Assembly: GCA_965247385.1 (NCBI GenBank)
Contig: CBDFHG010000002.1
Span: 1-64,000 of the forward strand
DNA: 64,000 nt
Reading direction: 5' to 3'
Source: Thermohalobaculum sp965247385
Lineage (GTDB): Bacteria; Pseudomonadota; Alphaproteobacteria; Rhodobacterales; Rhodobacteraceae
The notes below the pieces were generated by a model. It was given only the letters and a program-made list of their open reading frames with translations. It made no database searches and had not been told where the DNA came from. Position numbers and translations under genes: made by a program. Below are positions 8,330-16,638 of the stretch, piece after piece; the first letter of the stretch is position 1; each line of letters begins with the position of its first letter.

Positions 8330-9799
8330 ATGCCGAATACGACCACAGAGATCCAACTCTACAACACCGGCACCCGGTCGAAGGATCCGTTCCGACCCAT
8401 CGATCCCGAGAACGTGCGGATGTATGTCTGCGGCCCCACGGTCTATGACCGCGCCCATATCGGCAACGCCCGCCCGGTGGTGGTGTTCGATGTTCTGTAC
8501 CGCCTGCTACGCCATGTTTATGGCGAAGGGTCAGTGACTTACGCACGGAATTTCACCGACGTGGATGACCGAATCATCAAACGCGCGGTCGAGACCAAGG
8601 GCGCGGACGAGACCCTGGAGGCCGCCTGCCGCCGCATCACCGACGAGACCATCGCCTGGTATCACGAGGACATGGATGCGCTCGGCGCGCTGCGGCCGGG
8701 CGTTGAGCCGCGCTGCACCGAATACATCCCCCAGATGGTCGAGATGACCCAGACGCTGATCGACCAGGACCATGCCTACGAGGCCGAGGGCCATGTGCTG
8801 TTCGCCGTCGATAGTTGGAAAGAAGAATACGGCAAACTCTCCGGTCGCTCCGTCGATGACATGATCGCAGGTAGCAGGGTCGAGGTTGCGCCCTACAAAA
8901 AGAACCCGATGGACTTCGTCCTCTGGAAGCCCTCGACCCCGGAGCAGCCCGGCTGGGACAGCCCTTGGGGCAGGGGCCGCCCCGGCTGGCACATCGAGTG
9001 CTCGGCCATGGCCCAGGCGCTGCTGGGGGATGTGTTCGACATCCACGGCGGCGGCATCGACCTGCAATTCCCCCACCACGAAAACGAGGTGGCGCAAAGC
9101 TGCTGCGCCAACCACACCGAGGTGATGGCCAATGTGTGGATGCATAACGGGTTTTTGCAGGTGGAGGGGGAGAAGATGGCCAAAAGCCTGGGCAACTTCT
9201 TCACAGTGAAGGACCTGCGGGACAACGGTGTGCCGGGGGAGGTAATGCGGTTCGGGTTGTTGTCGGCGCAGTATCGCCAGCCACTAGACTGGACCGAGAA
9301 GCGGGTTGAGGAAGCCGGGGCGACACTCCGGAAATGGCGGGACCTGACCGACGATGTTGTTCCGGCGGCAGAGATGCCCAGCGGGGTGCTGGCGGCACTG
9401 GCCGACGACCTGAACACCCCGAAGGCGATCGCCAAACTGCACGCGCTGGCTGGGCAGGGCGACGCCGCCGGTCTCGCAGCGGGCGCGCAAATATTAGGCC
9501 TCCTGACGGATGAATTATCCAACTGGCCGTGGAAAAAGCAGTCTTTTGTTATCAACGCGGAAACGGGGCATTTTTCTTTCACCGGCCACCCTGCCACCCT
9601 CTACACTTCCGGCGATATTGAACGGGTCTCTCAGCTTGTATCTGCGCGAATAGATGCCCGAAAAACAAAAGACTTCACCCGGGCGGACGCGATCCGCGAC
9701 GGACTAACCGCAGCCGGAGTTGTCATAAAGGACACTCCCCAAGGGGTGGAGTGGGATCTCTCTCCCGACTTTGATCCGTTCAAGCTGGAGGCCCTGTGA
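8330..9799 (+). CDS. cysS: Cysteine--tRNA ligase
   Basis: Class I synthetase charging tRNA-Cys, 489 residues, of typical length. Zinc and substrate-binding residues are present: Cys34 (YVCGPT), Cys224 (HIECSAM) and His249 (FPHHENE). HIGH appears as HIGN at 43-46 and KMSKS as KMAKS at 282-286. The stop overlaps the start of cimA (TGATG), so the two are translationally coupled. Confidence 0.97.
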   Translation: MPNTTTEIQLYNTGTRSKDPFRPIDPENVRMYVCGPTVYDRAHIGNARPVVVFDVLYRLLRHVYGEGSVTYARNFTDVDDRIIKRAVETKGADETLEAACRRITDETIAWYHEDMDALGALRPGVEPRCTEYIPQMVEMTQTLIDQDHAYEAEGHVLFAVDSWKEEYGKLSGRSVDDMIAGSRVEVAPYKKNPMDFVLWKPSTPEQPGWDSPWGRGRPGWHIECSAMAQALLGDVFDIHGGGIDLQFPHHENEVAQSCCANHTEVMANVWMHNGFLQVEGEKMAKSLGNFFTVKDLRDNGVPGEVMRFGLLSAQYRQPLDWTEKRVEEAGATLRKWRDLTDDVVPAAEMPSGVLAALADDLNTPKAIAKLHALAGQGDAAGLAAGAQILGLLTDELSNWPWKKQSFVINAETGHFSFTGHPATLYTSGDIERVSQLVSARIDARKTKDFTRADAIRDGLTAAGVVIKDTPQGVEWDLSPDFDPFKLEAL

Positions 9800-11427
9800 T
9801 GGTCAAGGAACGCCTATATCTGTTCGACACCACCCTGCGCGATGGCCAGCAAACCCAAGGCGTCGACTTCTCTGCCGCCGACAAAACCAAGATCGCCCGC
9901 GCCCTCGATGACCTCGGGCTCGATTATGTCGAGGGCGGCTGGCCCGGCACCAACCCGACCGACAGCGAGTTCTTCCGCGACCCGCCGAAGCTCAGCGATG
10001 CCACCTTTACCGCCTTCGGCATGACCAAGCGGGCCGGGCGCTCGGCGGAGAATGACGAGGTGCTGGCCGAAGTGGTGAACGCGGGCACCCCCGCCGTCTG
10101 TCTGGTGGGCAAATCCCATGACTTCCATGTCGAAACCGCGCTGGGAATCACCCTCGACGAGAACCTCACCAATATCCGCGAGAGCATCGCCCACCTGGTC
10201 GCCCAGGGCCGCGAGGCGCTGTTCGATGCCGAGCATTTCTTCGATGGCTACAAATCCAACCCGGATTACGCGCTGGCCTGTCTGGATGCGGCCATGGAGG
10301 GCGGCGCGCGCTGGGTGGTGCTGTGCGACACCAATGGCGGCACCCTGCCGGGCGAGGTCAGCGAGATCGCCACAAAAGTGTGCCAGCGCATCCCCGGCAG
10401 CCATGTCGGCATCCACACTCACAACGACACCGAGCAGGCCGTCGCCAACACCTTCGCCGCTGTGGACGCAGGTGCGCGGCAGATCCAGGGTACGCTGAAC
10501 GGGGTGGGCGAGCGTTGCGGTAACGCCAATCTGGTCTCCATTATCCCGACGCTGCTGCTCAAACCGCTTTATGCGGAGCGGTTCGAGACCGGGATCGCGG
10601 TCGAGGCGCTGCCGAGGTTGCGCGCCGCCTCACTGATGCTGGACGAGGTGCTGAACCGCCAGCCCGACCGTCATGCGGCTTATGTGGGTGCGGCGGCGTT
10701 CGCCCATAAGGCAGGGCTGCACGCCTCCGCCATCGCCAAGGATCCCGCCACCTACGAACACATCGAACCGCAAGCGGTCGGCAACGAGCGGGTGATCCCG
10801 ATGTCGAACCAGGCCGGGCGCTCGAACCTGGTCAAGCGGCTGGCCGATGCGGGGATCGAGGTCGACGCAGGCGACAAACGGCTGGGCCACCTGCTGACCC
10901 ATGTGAAGGAACGCGAGGATCAGGGCTTCTCCTACGACTCGGCACAGGCAAGTTTCGAGCTTCTGGCGCGGCGTTATCTGGGCCAGGTGCCGAAGTTCTT
11001 CGAGATCGACCGCTACCGGGTTTCGGTGGAACGCCGCGATGATCCGCATAATGGCGCCGTGACCGTCTCCGAGGCGGTGGTGGTGGTGCATGTGGACGGC
11101 AAGCGGATGATATCGGCCTCCGAGTCGGTCGATCCGGTGACCGGCGCCGATCAGGGGCCGGTCAACGCACTGGCCCGGGCGCTGCGCAAGGATCTGGGGC
11201 GCTATCAGAGCTATATCGAAGACCTGCACCTGGTCGACTTCAAGGTGCGGATAATTGGCGCCGGGACCGAGGCGGTGACCCGGGTGCTGATCGACAGCGC
11301 CGACGGGCAAGGCAACACCTGGTCGACCGTCGGCGTGTCGCCCAACATAGTCGACGCCTCGTTTCAGGCGCTGGAGGATGCGGTAATCACCAAGCTGATC
11401 CTGGCGGGGGTGCCAGCGGCAAAATGA
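9799..11427 (+). CDS. cimA: (R)-citramalate synthase
   Basis: Condenses pyruvate and acetyl-CoA to citramalate, the threonine-independent entry to isoleucine synthesis. The 542-residue protein has the alpha-isopropylmalate synthase/HMG-CoA lyase TIM barrel (DTTLRDGQQ at 10-18, metal-binding HTHND near 200) and a C-terminal LeuA-type allosteric domain from about 400 on, where isoleucine feedback would act. The ATG at 9799 overlaps the cysS stop. 2-Isopropylmalate synthase is less likely because the length and N-terminal pattern match the CimA class. Confidence 0.92.
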   Translation: MVKERLYLFDTTLRDGQQTQGVDFSAADKTKIARALDDLGLDYVEGGWPGTNPTDSEFFRDPPKLSDATFTAFGMTKRAGRSAENDEVLAEVVNAGTPAVCLVGKSHDFHVETALGITLDENLTNIRESIAHLVAQGREALFDAEHFFDGYKSNPDYALACLDAAMEGGARWVVLCDTNGGTLPGEVSEIATKVCQRIPGSHVGIHTHNDTEQAVANTFAAVDAGARQIQGTLNGVGERCGNANLVSIIPTLLLKPLYAERFETGIAVEALPRLRAASLMLDEVLNRQPDRHAAYVGAAAFAHKAGLHASAIAKDPATYEHIEPQAVGNERVIPMSNQAGRSNLVKRLADAGIEVDAGDKRLGHLLTHVKEREDQGFSYDSAQASFELLARRYLGQVPKFFEIDRYRVSVERRDDPHNGAVTVSEAVVVVHVDGKRMISASESVDPVTGADQGPVNALARALRKDLGRYQSYIEDLHLVDFKVRIIGAGTEAVTRVLIDSADGQGNTWSTVGVSPNIVDASFQALEDAVITKLILAGVPAAK

Positions 11428-11437
11428 GCTCGATCCG

Positions 11438-12262
11438 ATGACCGCGCCGCCGCTCAGCCCGGCGGCCACGCTGGTCCGGCAATTGGACCCGGGCCTGTTC
11501 CACGCGGCCCTTTTCGCGCCGGAATCGGCGCGCGAGCGGCTGATGGTGCTCTATGCCTTCGATATCGAGTTGTCGAAAGCGGCGGCAAGGACTTCAGAGC
11601 CGTTGATCGCGAGGATGCGACTGCAATGGTGGCGCGATCTGGTCGCAGGGCCCGCCGCAGGCGAACCGCCGCGCCAGCACGAGGTGGCGGCGCCGTTGCA
11701 TGCGCTGCTCTTGGCCCATGCATTGCCGGCCGGCGATCTGGCAGCATTGGCCGATGCGCGGGAGTTGGAACTGCACGGGCCGATGGACGAGCACCGCTTC
11801 GGCGAATGGATCGATGGGCGGTTCATGGCATTGACCCGGCTGGCCGCGCATCTTCTGGTGGGCGAGAACCCCGCCGCCCGCCGCGCCGCCAGCGCCGTAG
11901 GCCGCGCGATGGGGGTGGCTTTCGCGCTACGCCGCGCGGTAGCGCTGGCGCAGGCCAACCAATACCCGCTGCCGGGGCTGGCGCCGGAGGACCGTGCCGA
12001 ACTCGCCCGCGGTCGCACCACCGAACACACCCGGGTCACCGCCCACCGCCTGGCCGATCAGGCGCTGGCGCTGCTTAGCGCCGCCCGGGCCGCGCGCCGC
12101 ACGGTGCCGAAGGCGGCAGTTCCCGCGCTGCTGCCGGTATGGCGGGCAGAGCGGGTTTTAAGGCGAGCGCGCCGGCCGGACCTGGACTTGCAACGTGATC
12201 TGGCTGGGCAGGGCGGCCGGGGGGTGGTGCTGGCTTGGCGGGCAATGCGCGGGCAGTGGTAG
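11438..12262 (+). CDS. Squalene/phytoene synthase-family protein
   Basis: A 274-residue protein of the trans-isoprenyl diphosphate synthase (head-to-head) superfamily. It shows LMVLYAFDIELSK and MRLQWWRDLV near the N-terminus and a helix with VGRAMGVAFALRRAV. The canonical DxxxD substrate motifs are weak, as in the NDUFAF6-like branch, so it may not be a true squalene or phytoene synthase. It starts ten bases after cimA and is probably in the same transcript; a palindromic repeat follows. No carotenoid or hopanoid genes are nearby to fix a pathway. Confidence 0.7.
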   Translation: MTAPPLSPAATLVRQLDPGLFHAALFAPESARERLMVLYAFDIELSKAAARTSEPLIARMRLQWWRDLVAGPAAGEPPRQHEVAAPLHALLLAHALPAGDLAALADARELELHGPMDEHRFGEWIDGRFMALTRLAAHLLVGENPAARRAASAVGRAMGVAFALRRAVALAQANQYPLPGLAPEDRAELARGRTTEHTRVTAHRLADQALALLSAARAARRTVPKAAVPALLPVWRAERVLRRARRPDLDLQRDLAGQGGRGVVLAWRAMRGQW

Positions 12263-12274
12263 GGAATGCTCCCC

Positions 12275-12352
12275 GCGCCGTCCCGGCCTTGATCCGGGGC
12301 CTTCTGAAGCGATCCGGAAACAGGAGGTCCCGGGTCAACCCCGGGACGGCGC
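12275..12352. repeat. Dispersed palindromic repeat, copy 2
   Basis: A diverged copy of the 5569 palindrome. The right arm keeps aggaggtcccgggtcaaccc, while the left arm has mutations (cggccttgatccggggcctt), so the hairpin is imperfect. It lies between convergent genes. The rest of the 12263-12518 gap is A+T-richer and shows no gene. Confidence 0.85.
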
Positions 12353-12518
12353 ATCTTCCGTTTGACGGTGAGGGACCAATGAAACCTCGTATTAACCGTG
12401 AATCGAGTGCGAATATAATTCTTTATAATTTCAATAGGCTAAGCATGTGCTCACATGTGATAAGACACACGAAACGGATCACATACCCTTCGGTATGCTC
12501 TGGCTCCGGTGCCGGTCC

Positions 12519-13139
12519 TCACGGCTTCCTCAGCACATAAACCGTGCTTTTCAGGTCGATGGCGGGGAGGTGCTCGCCGTATTCCCTGAACACCAGCTCG
12601 GCAGCACCACAGTCGGTCAGGGTCATGATCCGGCCGACGATGGAGCCGTCGGCGGCGGAGTGGTCGTTGACCGAGAACACCAGGCAGCCGCCCTGGGGAA
12701 GCTTCGACAGGATCTCGTCCAGCACTGTCGCTGGCATGTATTCCGGGGTGATGCAGCCGATCGCGGCAGCGTTCTGGTAGACGCCGTCAGCAATTTCCAG
12801 CGGCTTCGACATGTCGGCGATGCCAAGCTCGCGGTAGACGCCCTTGGGCGCGGCCTTGTCCAGCATCGCTTGGCTGAAGTCGTAGCCGTCGATGCACTCG
12901 AACCCCGCGGCCTTTAGCGCCAGGCCCGAAATACCGGTGCCACAACCCATATCCATCATCGGCGCCCACGGGGCGGCGGCGTGCAGGATCAGCGCCTCGG
13001 CGCAGCGTTGCGGGGTGATGTAGCCGTTCTCGGCGACCTCGTTGTCATAGCCCTCGGCCCAGCCCTGGTAGAAATCCCGGCTCTCCTCCGGGTTAGTGAG
13101 CTTGTAGGCGCTGCTGAGCCGATAGCGGCTGTCGGTCAT
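12519..13139 (-). CDS. Class I SAM-dependent methyltransferase
   Basis: A 206-residue Rossmann-fold methyltransferase. SAM motif I is MDMGCGTGISGLAL (about 62-75), followed by an acidic residue in GYDFSQAMLDKA, and the N-terminal region has FYQGWAEGYDNEV. The substrate cannot be inferred; relatives act on small molecules or lipids. It is a single gene, with the damaged Fic-like gene next to it. Confidence 0.82.
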   Translation of the reverse strand: MTDSRYRLSSAYKLTNPEESRDFYQGWAEGYDNEVAENGYITPQRCAEALILHAAAPWAPMMDMGCGTGISGLALKAAGFECIDGYDFSQAMLDKAAPKGVYRELGIADMSKPLEIADGVYQNAAAIGCITPEYMPATVLDEILSKLPQGGCLVFSVNDHSAADGSIVGRIMTLTDCGAAELVFREYGEHLPAIDLKSTVYVLRKP

Positions 13140-13430
13140 GGCATCTTCCCCCGTTATCCATGGCCACCGACGATAGGGGCGTCCGCCGGGCCGGTCAAAC
13201 CGGCGTTACGCCGGGTCGGTCCTGTTCATCCGGACGAGTTCGCTTTCCAGTGCGGGGCTGGGGGCGACGAACCGCCGCCCGCCCTTCAAAAACGTGATCG
13301 CATAGCCCAGCCGGCCAGCGCGTTTGTTGCCGTCGGCGTAACCCTGCACCGTCGCCATGGCGCCAAGGTAGAACAACGGTAAGCGTCCGGTCTCGGGGCT
13401 CTGGTTCGGTTCAGCGTCGGCCGATTGCGC

Positions 13431-14939
13431 TCAGGTCTGAGCGAAGCGCCACGGGAGCAACTCGTCGAGTTTGGTGATTTTGTGATCGGCGATGCGACTG
13501 AGCACATCGGTCAGCCAGGCCTGGGGATCGACGCCGTTGAGCCTGGCGGTCTCGATCAGGGTATAGGCGATGGCGGCGGATTTACCGCCAGCCTCTGAGC
13601 CGACAAAAAGATAATTCTTGCGACCCAGGGCTATCGGCTTCATGGCGCGTTCGGCGGAATTGTTGTCGATCTCCAGAAAGCCGTGGTCGAGATACGGGCG
13701 CAGGCGCCTCATCCGGGTCAGGGCGTAGCGGATCGCCTTGGCGAGTTCGGACTTGCCGGAGATCTTTGGCAGCCGGGTTTGCAGCCAGGCTTCCAGAGCA
13801 TCGAAGATCGGTTTGGCGCGGGCTTGCCGGAGTTGGACCCGCTCGATGGGCACACTGCCGCGGGCATCCTTCTCGACGACGTAGAGCCCGGCGATGCGCT
13901 TGATGGCTTCCTCGGCGATGATCGAGCCCTCCGACTGGAAGACATCGGTGAACTTGCGCCGGATATGGGCCATGCAGGCGACTTCATCGACACCACCGGA
14001 TCGGTAGAGCTCGTTGAACCCGGCATAGCCGTCCGCGTGCATCCAGCCCTTGTACCCGGCCAGGTGTTTGGTGGGGTGCTCGCCCTTGCGATCGACGGTG
14101 AACTGATACCATGCCGCTGGTGGGTCGGCGCCGCCCCATGGCCGTTCGTCGCGAACATAGGTCCAGATCCGGGCGGTCTTGCATTTGCCGGTGCCCTTCA
14201 CCTGCATCTTCAGGGTGGTGTCGTCGGCAAAGATCGCCTGGCCGCGCTGAACATGGCGCCCGACCATATCAGCCAATGGTTCCAGCAGTGCCGCCGATTT
14301 GCCGACCCAGTCGGACAGGGTCGAGCGGTCGAGATCAATGCCGTCGCGATCGAATATCCGGGACTGGCGATAGAGCGGGAGGTGATCGGCATACTTCGAG
14401 ACCAGCACATGGGCCAGCAGGCCCGGGCCGGGACGACCCCGCTCGATCGGGCGCGAGGGCAATGGTGCCTGGCAGATCGCCTCGCAACACGTGCAAGCCA
14501 TGCGGGGCCGGACAAAGCGGTTCACGATGAACCGGCCAGGGACGTATTCCAGCTCTTCGGTGACATCTTCGCCGAGTTTCTTCAGAACCTCGCCGCACTT
14601 GCCGCAGGCCTCGCCGGGCGACAGCACTTGCTCGTTGCGCGGCAAGCTGTCCGGCAACGGTTTGCGCTTTGGTTTGTTCTTCGGCCCGGCGACAGTATCA
14701 GGCGACGCAGGCGGCGCGATCTTCGCCGCCGCGATCTCTTCCTCTTCGAGCCCGAGTTCAAGCTGATCCATCGTCTCCGACTTCGAGCCAAACCGATGGC
14801 GGCGATGACCGGCGAGCTGGTGTTCCAGCTTGGCGATCCGGAGCGCCTGGGACTTGACCGTCGCCACCAATTGCCCCGCGAACACCCTCAATTCCGAGGG
14901 ATTATCGGGCAGTGATTTGGTCTGATCCAGCATAGCCAT
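13431..14939 (-). CDS. tnpC: IS66 transposase TnpC
   Basis: Full-length 502-residue DDE transposase. It has an N-terminal coiled coil (about 20-45), a basic HRRHRFGSKSE stretch, a Cys-rich zinc-binding segment (CGKCGEVL, later CTCCEAICQ), the DDE core beginning near FADDTTLKMQ, and the C-terminal signature NNSAERAMKPIALGRKNYLF. The 68-bp gap from tnpB and the gene order are typical. The coiled coil carries Arg and Glu at the two positions that are reversed in copy 1. Confidence 0.97.
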   Translation of the reverse strand: MAMLDQTKSLPDNPSELRVFAGQLVATVKSQALRIAKLEHQLAGHRRHRFGSKSETMDQLELGLEEEEIAAAKIAPPASPDTVAGPKNKPKRKPLPDSLPRNEQVLSPGEACGKCGEVLKKLGEDVTEELEYVPGRFIVNRFVRPRMACTCCEAICQAPLPSRPIERGRPGPGLLAHVLVSKYADHLPLYRQSRIFDRDGIDLDRSTLSDWVGKSAALLEPLADMVGRHVQRGQAIFADDTTLKMQVKGTGKCKTARIWTYVRDERPWGGADPPAAWYQFTVDRKGEHPTKHLAGYKGWMHADGYAGFNELYRSGGVDEVACMAHIRRKFTDVFQSEGSIIAEEAIKRIAGLYVVEKDARGSVPIERVQLRQARAKPIFDALEAWLQTRLPKISGKSELAKAIRYALTRMRRLRPYLDHGFLEIDNNSAERAMKPIALGRKNYLFVGSEAGGKSAAIAYTLIETARLNGVDPQAWLTDVLSRIADHKITKLDELLPWRFAQT

Positions 14940-15007
14940 TCTATACCAGAACGCGACACTGAAGGGAACCCCAAAAGCGTCATATTTCTCTGTTTTTGTT
15001 CAGAAAA

Positions 15008-15355
15008 TCATCCTGCCGTCAGGGGCCGCCAGGTGCGCAGCGGCGCGCGCCAGTCGATGCCCTCCAACAGCCTCGCCAGTTGCGCCGATGTCACCGACAA
15101 CCTGCCATGCGCCGGCGATGGCCAGACGAACCTGCCGCGCTCCAGACGCCTGGAAAACAGACACGCCCCTTGCCCGTCCCACCATATGACCTTGATCAGA
15201 TCGGCGCGCCGTCCCCGGAACACGAACAAGTGCCCGGAATACGGGTCCTGCTCCAGAACCTTCTCGGGCAGCGCCGACAAACCGTTGAACCCCTTGCGCA
15301 TATCGGTAACGCCAGCCGCCAGCCAGACCTTCGTCTGCGCGGGAACCGGGATCAT
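15008..15355 (-). CDS. tnpB: IS66 accessory protein TnpB
   Basis: A 115-residue IS66 Orf2 protein with VTDMRKGFNGLSAL and HLFVFRGRRADLIKVIWWDG. It overlaps tnpA by four bases. Small differences from the other copies (MIPVPAQTK at the N-terminus, SALPEKVL) show independent drift since duplication. Confidence 0.95.
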   Translation of the reverse strand: MIPVPAQTKVWLAAGVTDMRKGFNGLSALPEKVLEQDPYSGHLFVFRGRRADLIKVIWWDGQGACLFSRRLERGRFVWPSPAHGRLSVTSAQLARLLEGIDWRAPLRTWRPLTAG

Positions 15356-15714
15356 GCGCTCAGACCTCGCGCCAACAGCACCACCATGTCCGGATCAAAG
15401 GCACCGCTGAGCGTCAGACGATGGCCCGATGGAAGGGCAATCTCGACCCGGCCGTCGCTGACAGGGCTGATCGGCTCCGGCGCGGCGGTGATCGCAGTCG
15501 ACATCACCTCGACAGGCAGGAAAAACACCCCATCACCACCTGGCCCAAACCGCGGATCACGACGCCACGCGAACACCATGGTCGCGCTCAGCCCGTGATG
15601 GCGCGCCACCGACGCAACCGAAGCCCCAGGCTCAAGCGCCTCGGCCACAACACGGCGCTTGAACGCATTCGAGTAGCTCCGCCGATTGCCTCTACGATGA
15701 TCCATCAAGTTCAA
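15352..15714 (-). CDS. tnpA: IS66 accessory protein TnpA (helix-turn-helix)
   Basis: IS66 Orf1, 120 residues from a TTG or 117 from the ATG three codons later. The HTH segment is intact. It is first gene of the intact copy 2 transposition operon. It differs from copies 1 and 3 by a few residues, such as GRVEIALPSGHR in place of GRIEIALASGHR. Confidence 0.94.
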   Translation of the reverse strand: MNLMDHRRGNRRSYSNAFKRRVVAEALEPGASVASVARHHGLSATMVFAWRRDPRFGPGGDGVFFLPVEVMSTAITAAPEPISPVSDGRVEIALPSGHRLTLSGAFDPDMVVLLARGLSA

Positions 15715-16166
15715 GTGTCCTCGTAATTCAAACGGACATTATCGCCCGCGATCACGCGAAGACTCGCACGCCAATCACAAACCCTTCAAGGGCGGGGAGA
15801 CCGGACGGTTACGAACAACGCAACATCCTGCCACTGGTCGTCGCCCGGCACCGGCCAGATCGCCTCCGATGTCCACTGAAAGATCAGCTCCAGCAGGAAC
15901 CGCCCGCCGACGCTCGACGGATAGGCGGTGGCGTTGTTCGGACTGCGCATCCGCGGCGCATCGGCCACGACCTCGGCGTGGAACTGATCGACGAGTTGTG
16001 GCGTCGGGCCCAGCGCCGTGCCAATCGGGGCGGTAAGGATATGCCGGGTCAGGGCATCGAGAATGGCGGGCCTGGCATCGCCATGTATCGAGTGGGCGAT
16101 CCAGTCGCAGGCCTTGAGAACCTCGTACTCGGGTGTTGCTTTTTGCGGGCGCTTTCGGGGCTGCGA

Positions 16167-16637
16167 TTAGTTCGCCTCCGGTTCGGTCATCTGCGCCAGA
16201 GCATCGCGCAATTTCCCGGCCTTCGCCACTTCCAGCAAGTTGGCGGCATAGGATCGCTTTTCCCGGATTTGGGTGCGCTCGATCTGCAACAGGCGGTCGA
16301 TCCGGGCGAGGTAGTCCGGGCGCTCCGTGGCGGTGATCCGGATGTATCTGCCGTCGGGGTTGGTCTCCTTTACCTGGCTGTCGAACATCAGGTTGGCGAC
16401 CGACTCCGTGTTCGTGTTGCCGATTTCGGCGTCGAGACCCCTAAACCCGCTCAGATCGCGTGTCATCCACAGGAACTGTTGCCGGTTGACGGTCGTGTCG
16501 TCTGCGCGCAGTTCTCCGATCATTCCCAACCATCCGTCGCAAGGTGCTGCCAGTGTACGCATACGCACATCAAAATTATGATCGGCGCGGTGCGGTGTCC
16601 AGACGGTATGACCCAGCGGGTTGGAAGCAAAGGTCAA
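16167..16637 (-). CDS. Hypothetical protein (possibly 5' part of the Fic-like gene)
   Basis: A frame of up to 156 residues with no domain I recognise. It begins at a TTG right after the trmFO stop; an internal ATG near 16562 (MRTLAAPCDGWLG) is another possible start. The C-terminal half is charged and helical (RIDRLLQIERTQIREKRSYA). It ends at TAA 16167-16169, and the same frame continues into the IS66-split Fic-like gene without a new start codon nearby. A nonsense mutation in one longer ancestral gene is therefore as likely as two genes. Confidence 0.5.
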   Translation of the reverse strand: MTFASNPLGHTVWTPHRADHNFDVRMRTLAAPCDGWLGMIGELRADDTTVNRQQFLWMTRDLSGFRGLDAEIGNTNTESVANLMFDSQVKETNPDGRYIRITATERPDYLARIDRLLQIERTQIREKRSYAANLLEVAKAGKLRDALAQMTEPEAN

Positions 16638-16638
16638 C

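Larger units (their letters stand above)
13371..15820 (-). mobile_element. IS66-family element, copy 2 (complete, with target duplication)
   Basis: The element spans 13379-15812 (2434 bp). Its terminal inverted repeats are gtaagcgtccggtctcgggg at the left and gtaaccgtccggtctccccg at the right, read inward. It is flanked by a perfect 8-bp duplication, gaacaacg, at 13371-13378 and 15813-15820, as expected for IS66. All three genes are intact, so this copy may be active. It interrupts the Fic-like gene. Confidence 0.97.
13206..16166 (-). pseudogene. Fic-like domain gene interrupted by IS66
   Basis: The gene lies in two parts, 15821-16166 (5') and 13206-13370 (3'), around the IS66 at 13379-15812. 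Removing the IS and one gaacaacg duplication restores one frame reading ...DQWQDVALFYLGAMATV and then QGYADGNKRAGRLGYAITF. DGNKRxxR with flanking helices matches the Fic/Doc active loop. The position normally held by the catalytic His (HxFxDGN) is Gln here, so AMPylation-type activity is doubtful even for the ancestor. The frame continues upstream through a TAA at 16167-16169 into the 16167-16637 ORF, so the two may once have been one protein. Confidence 0.55.
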
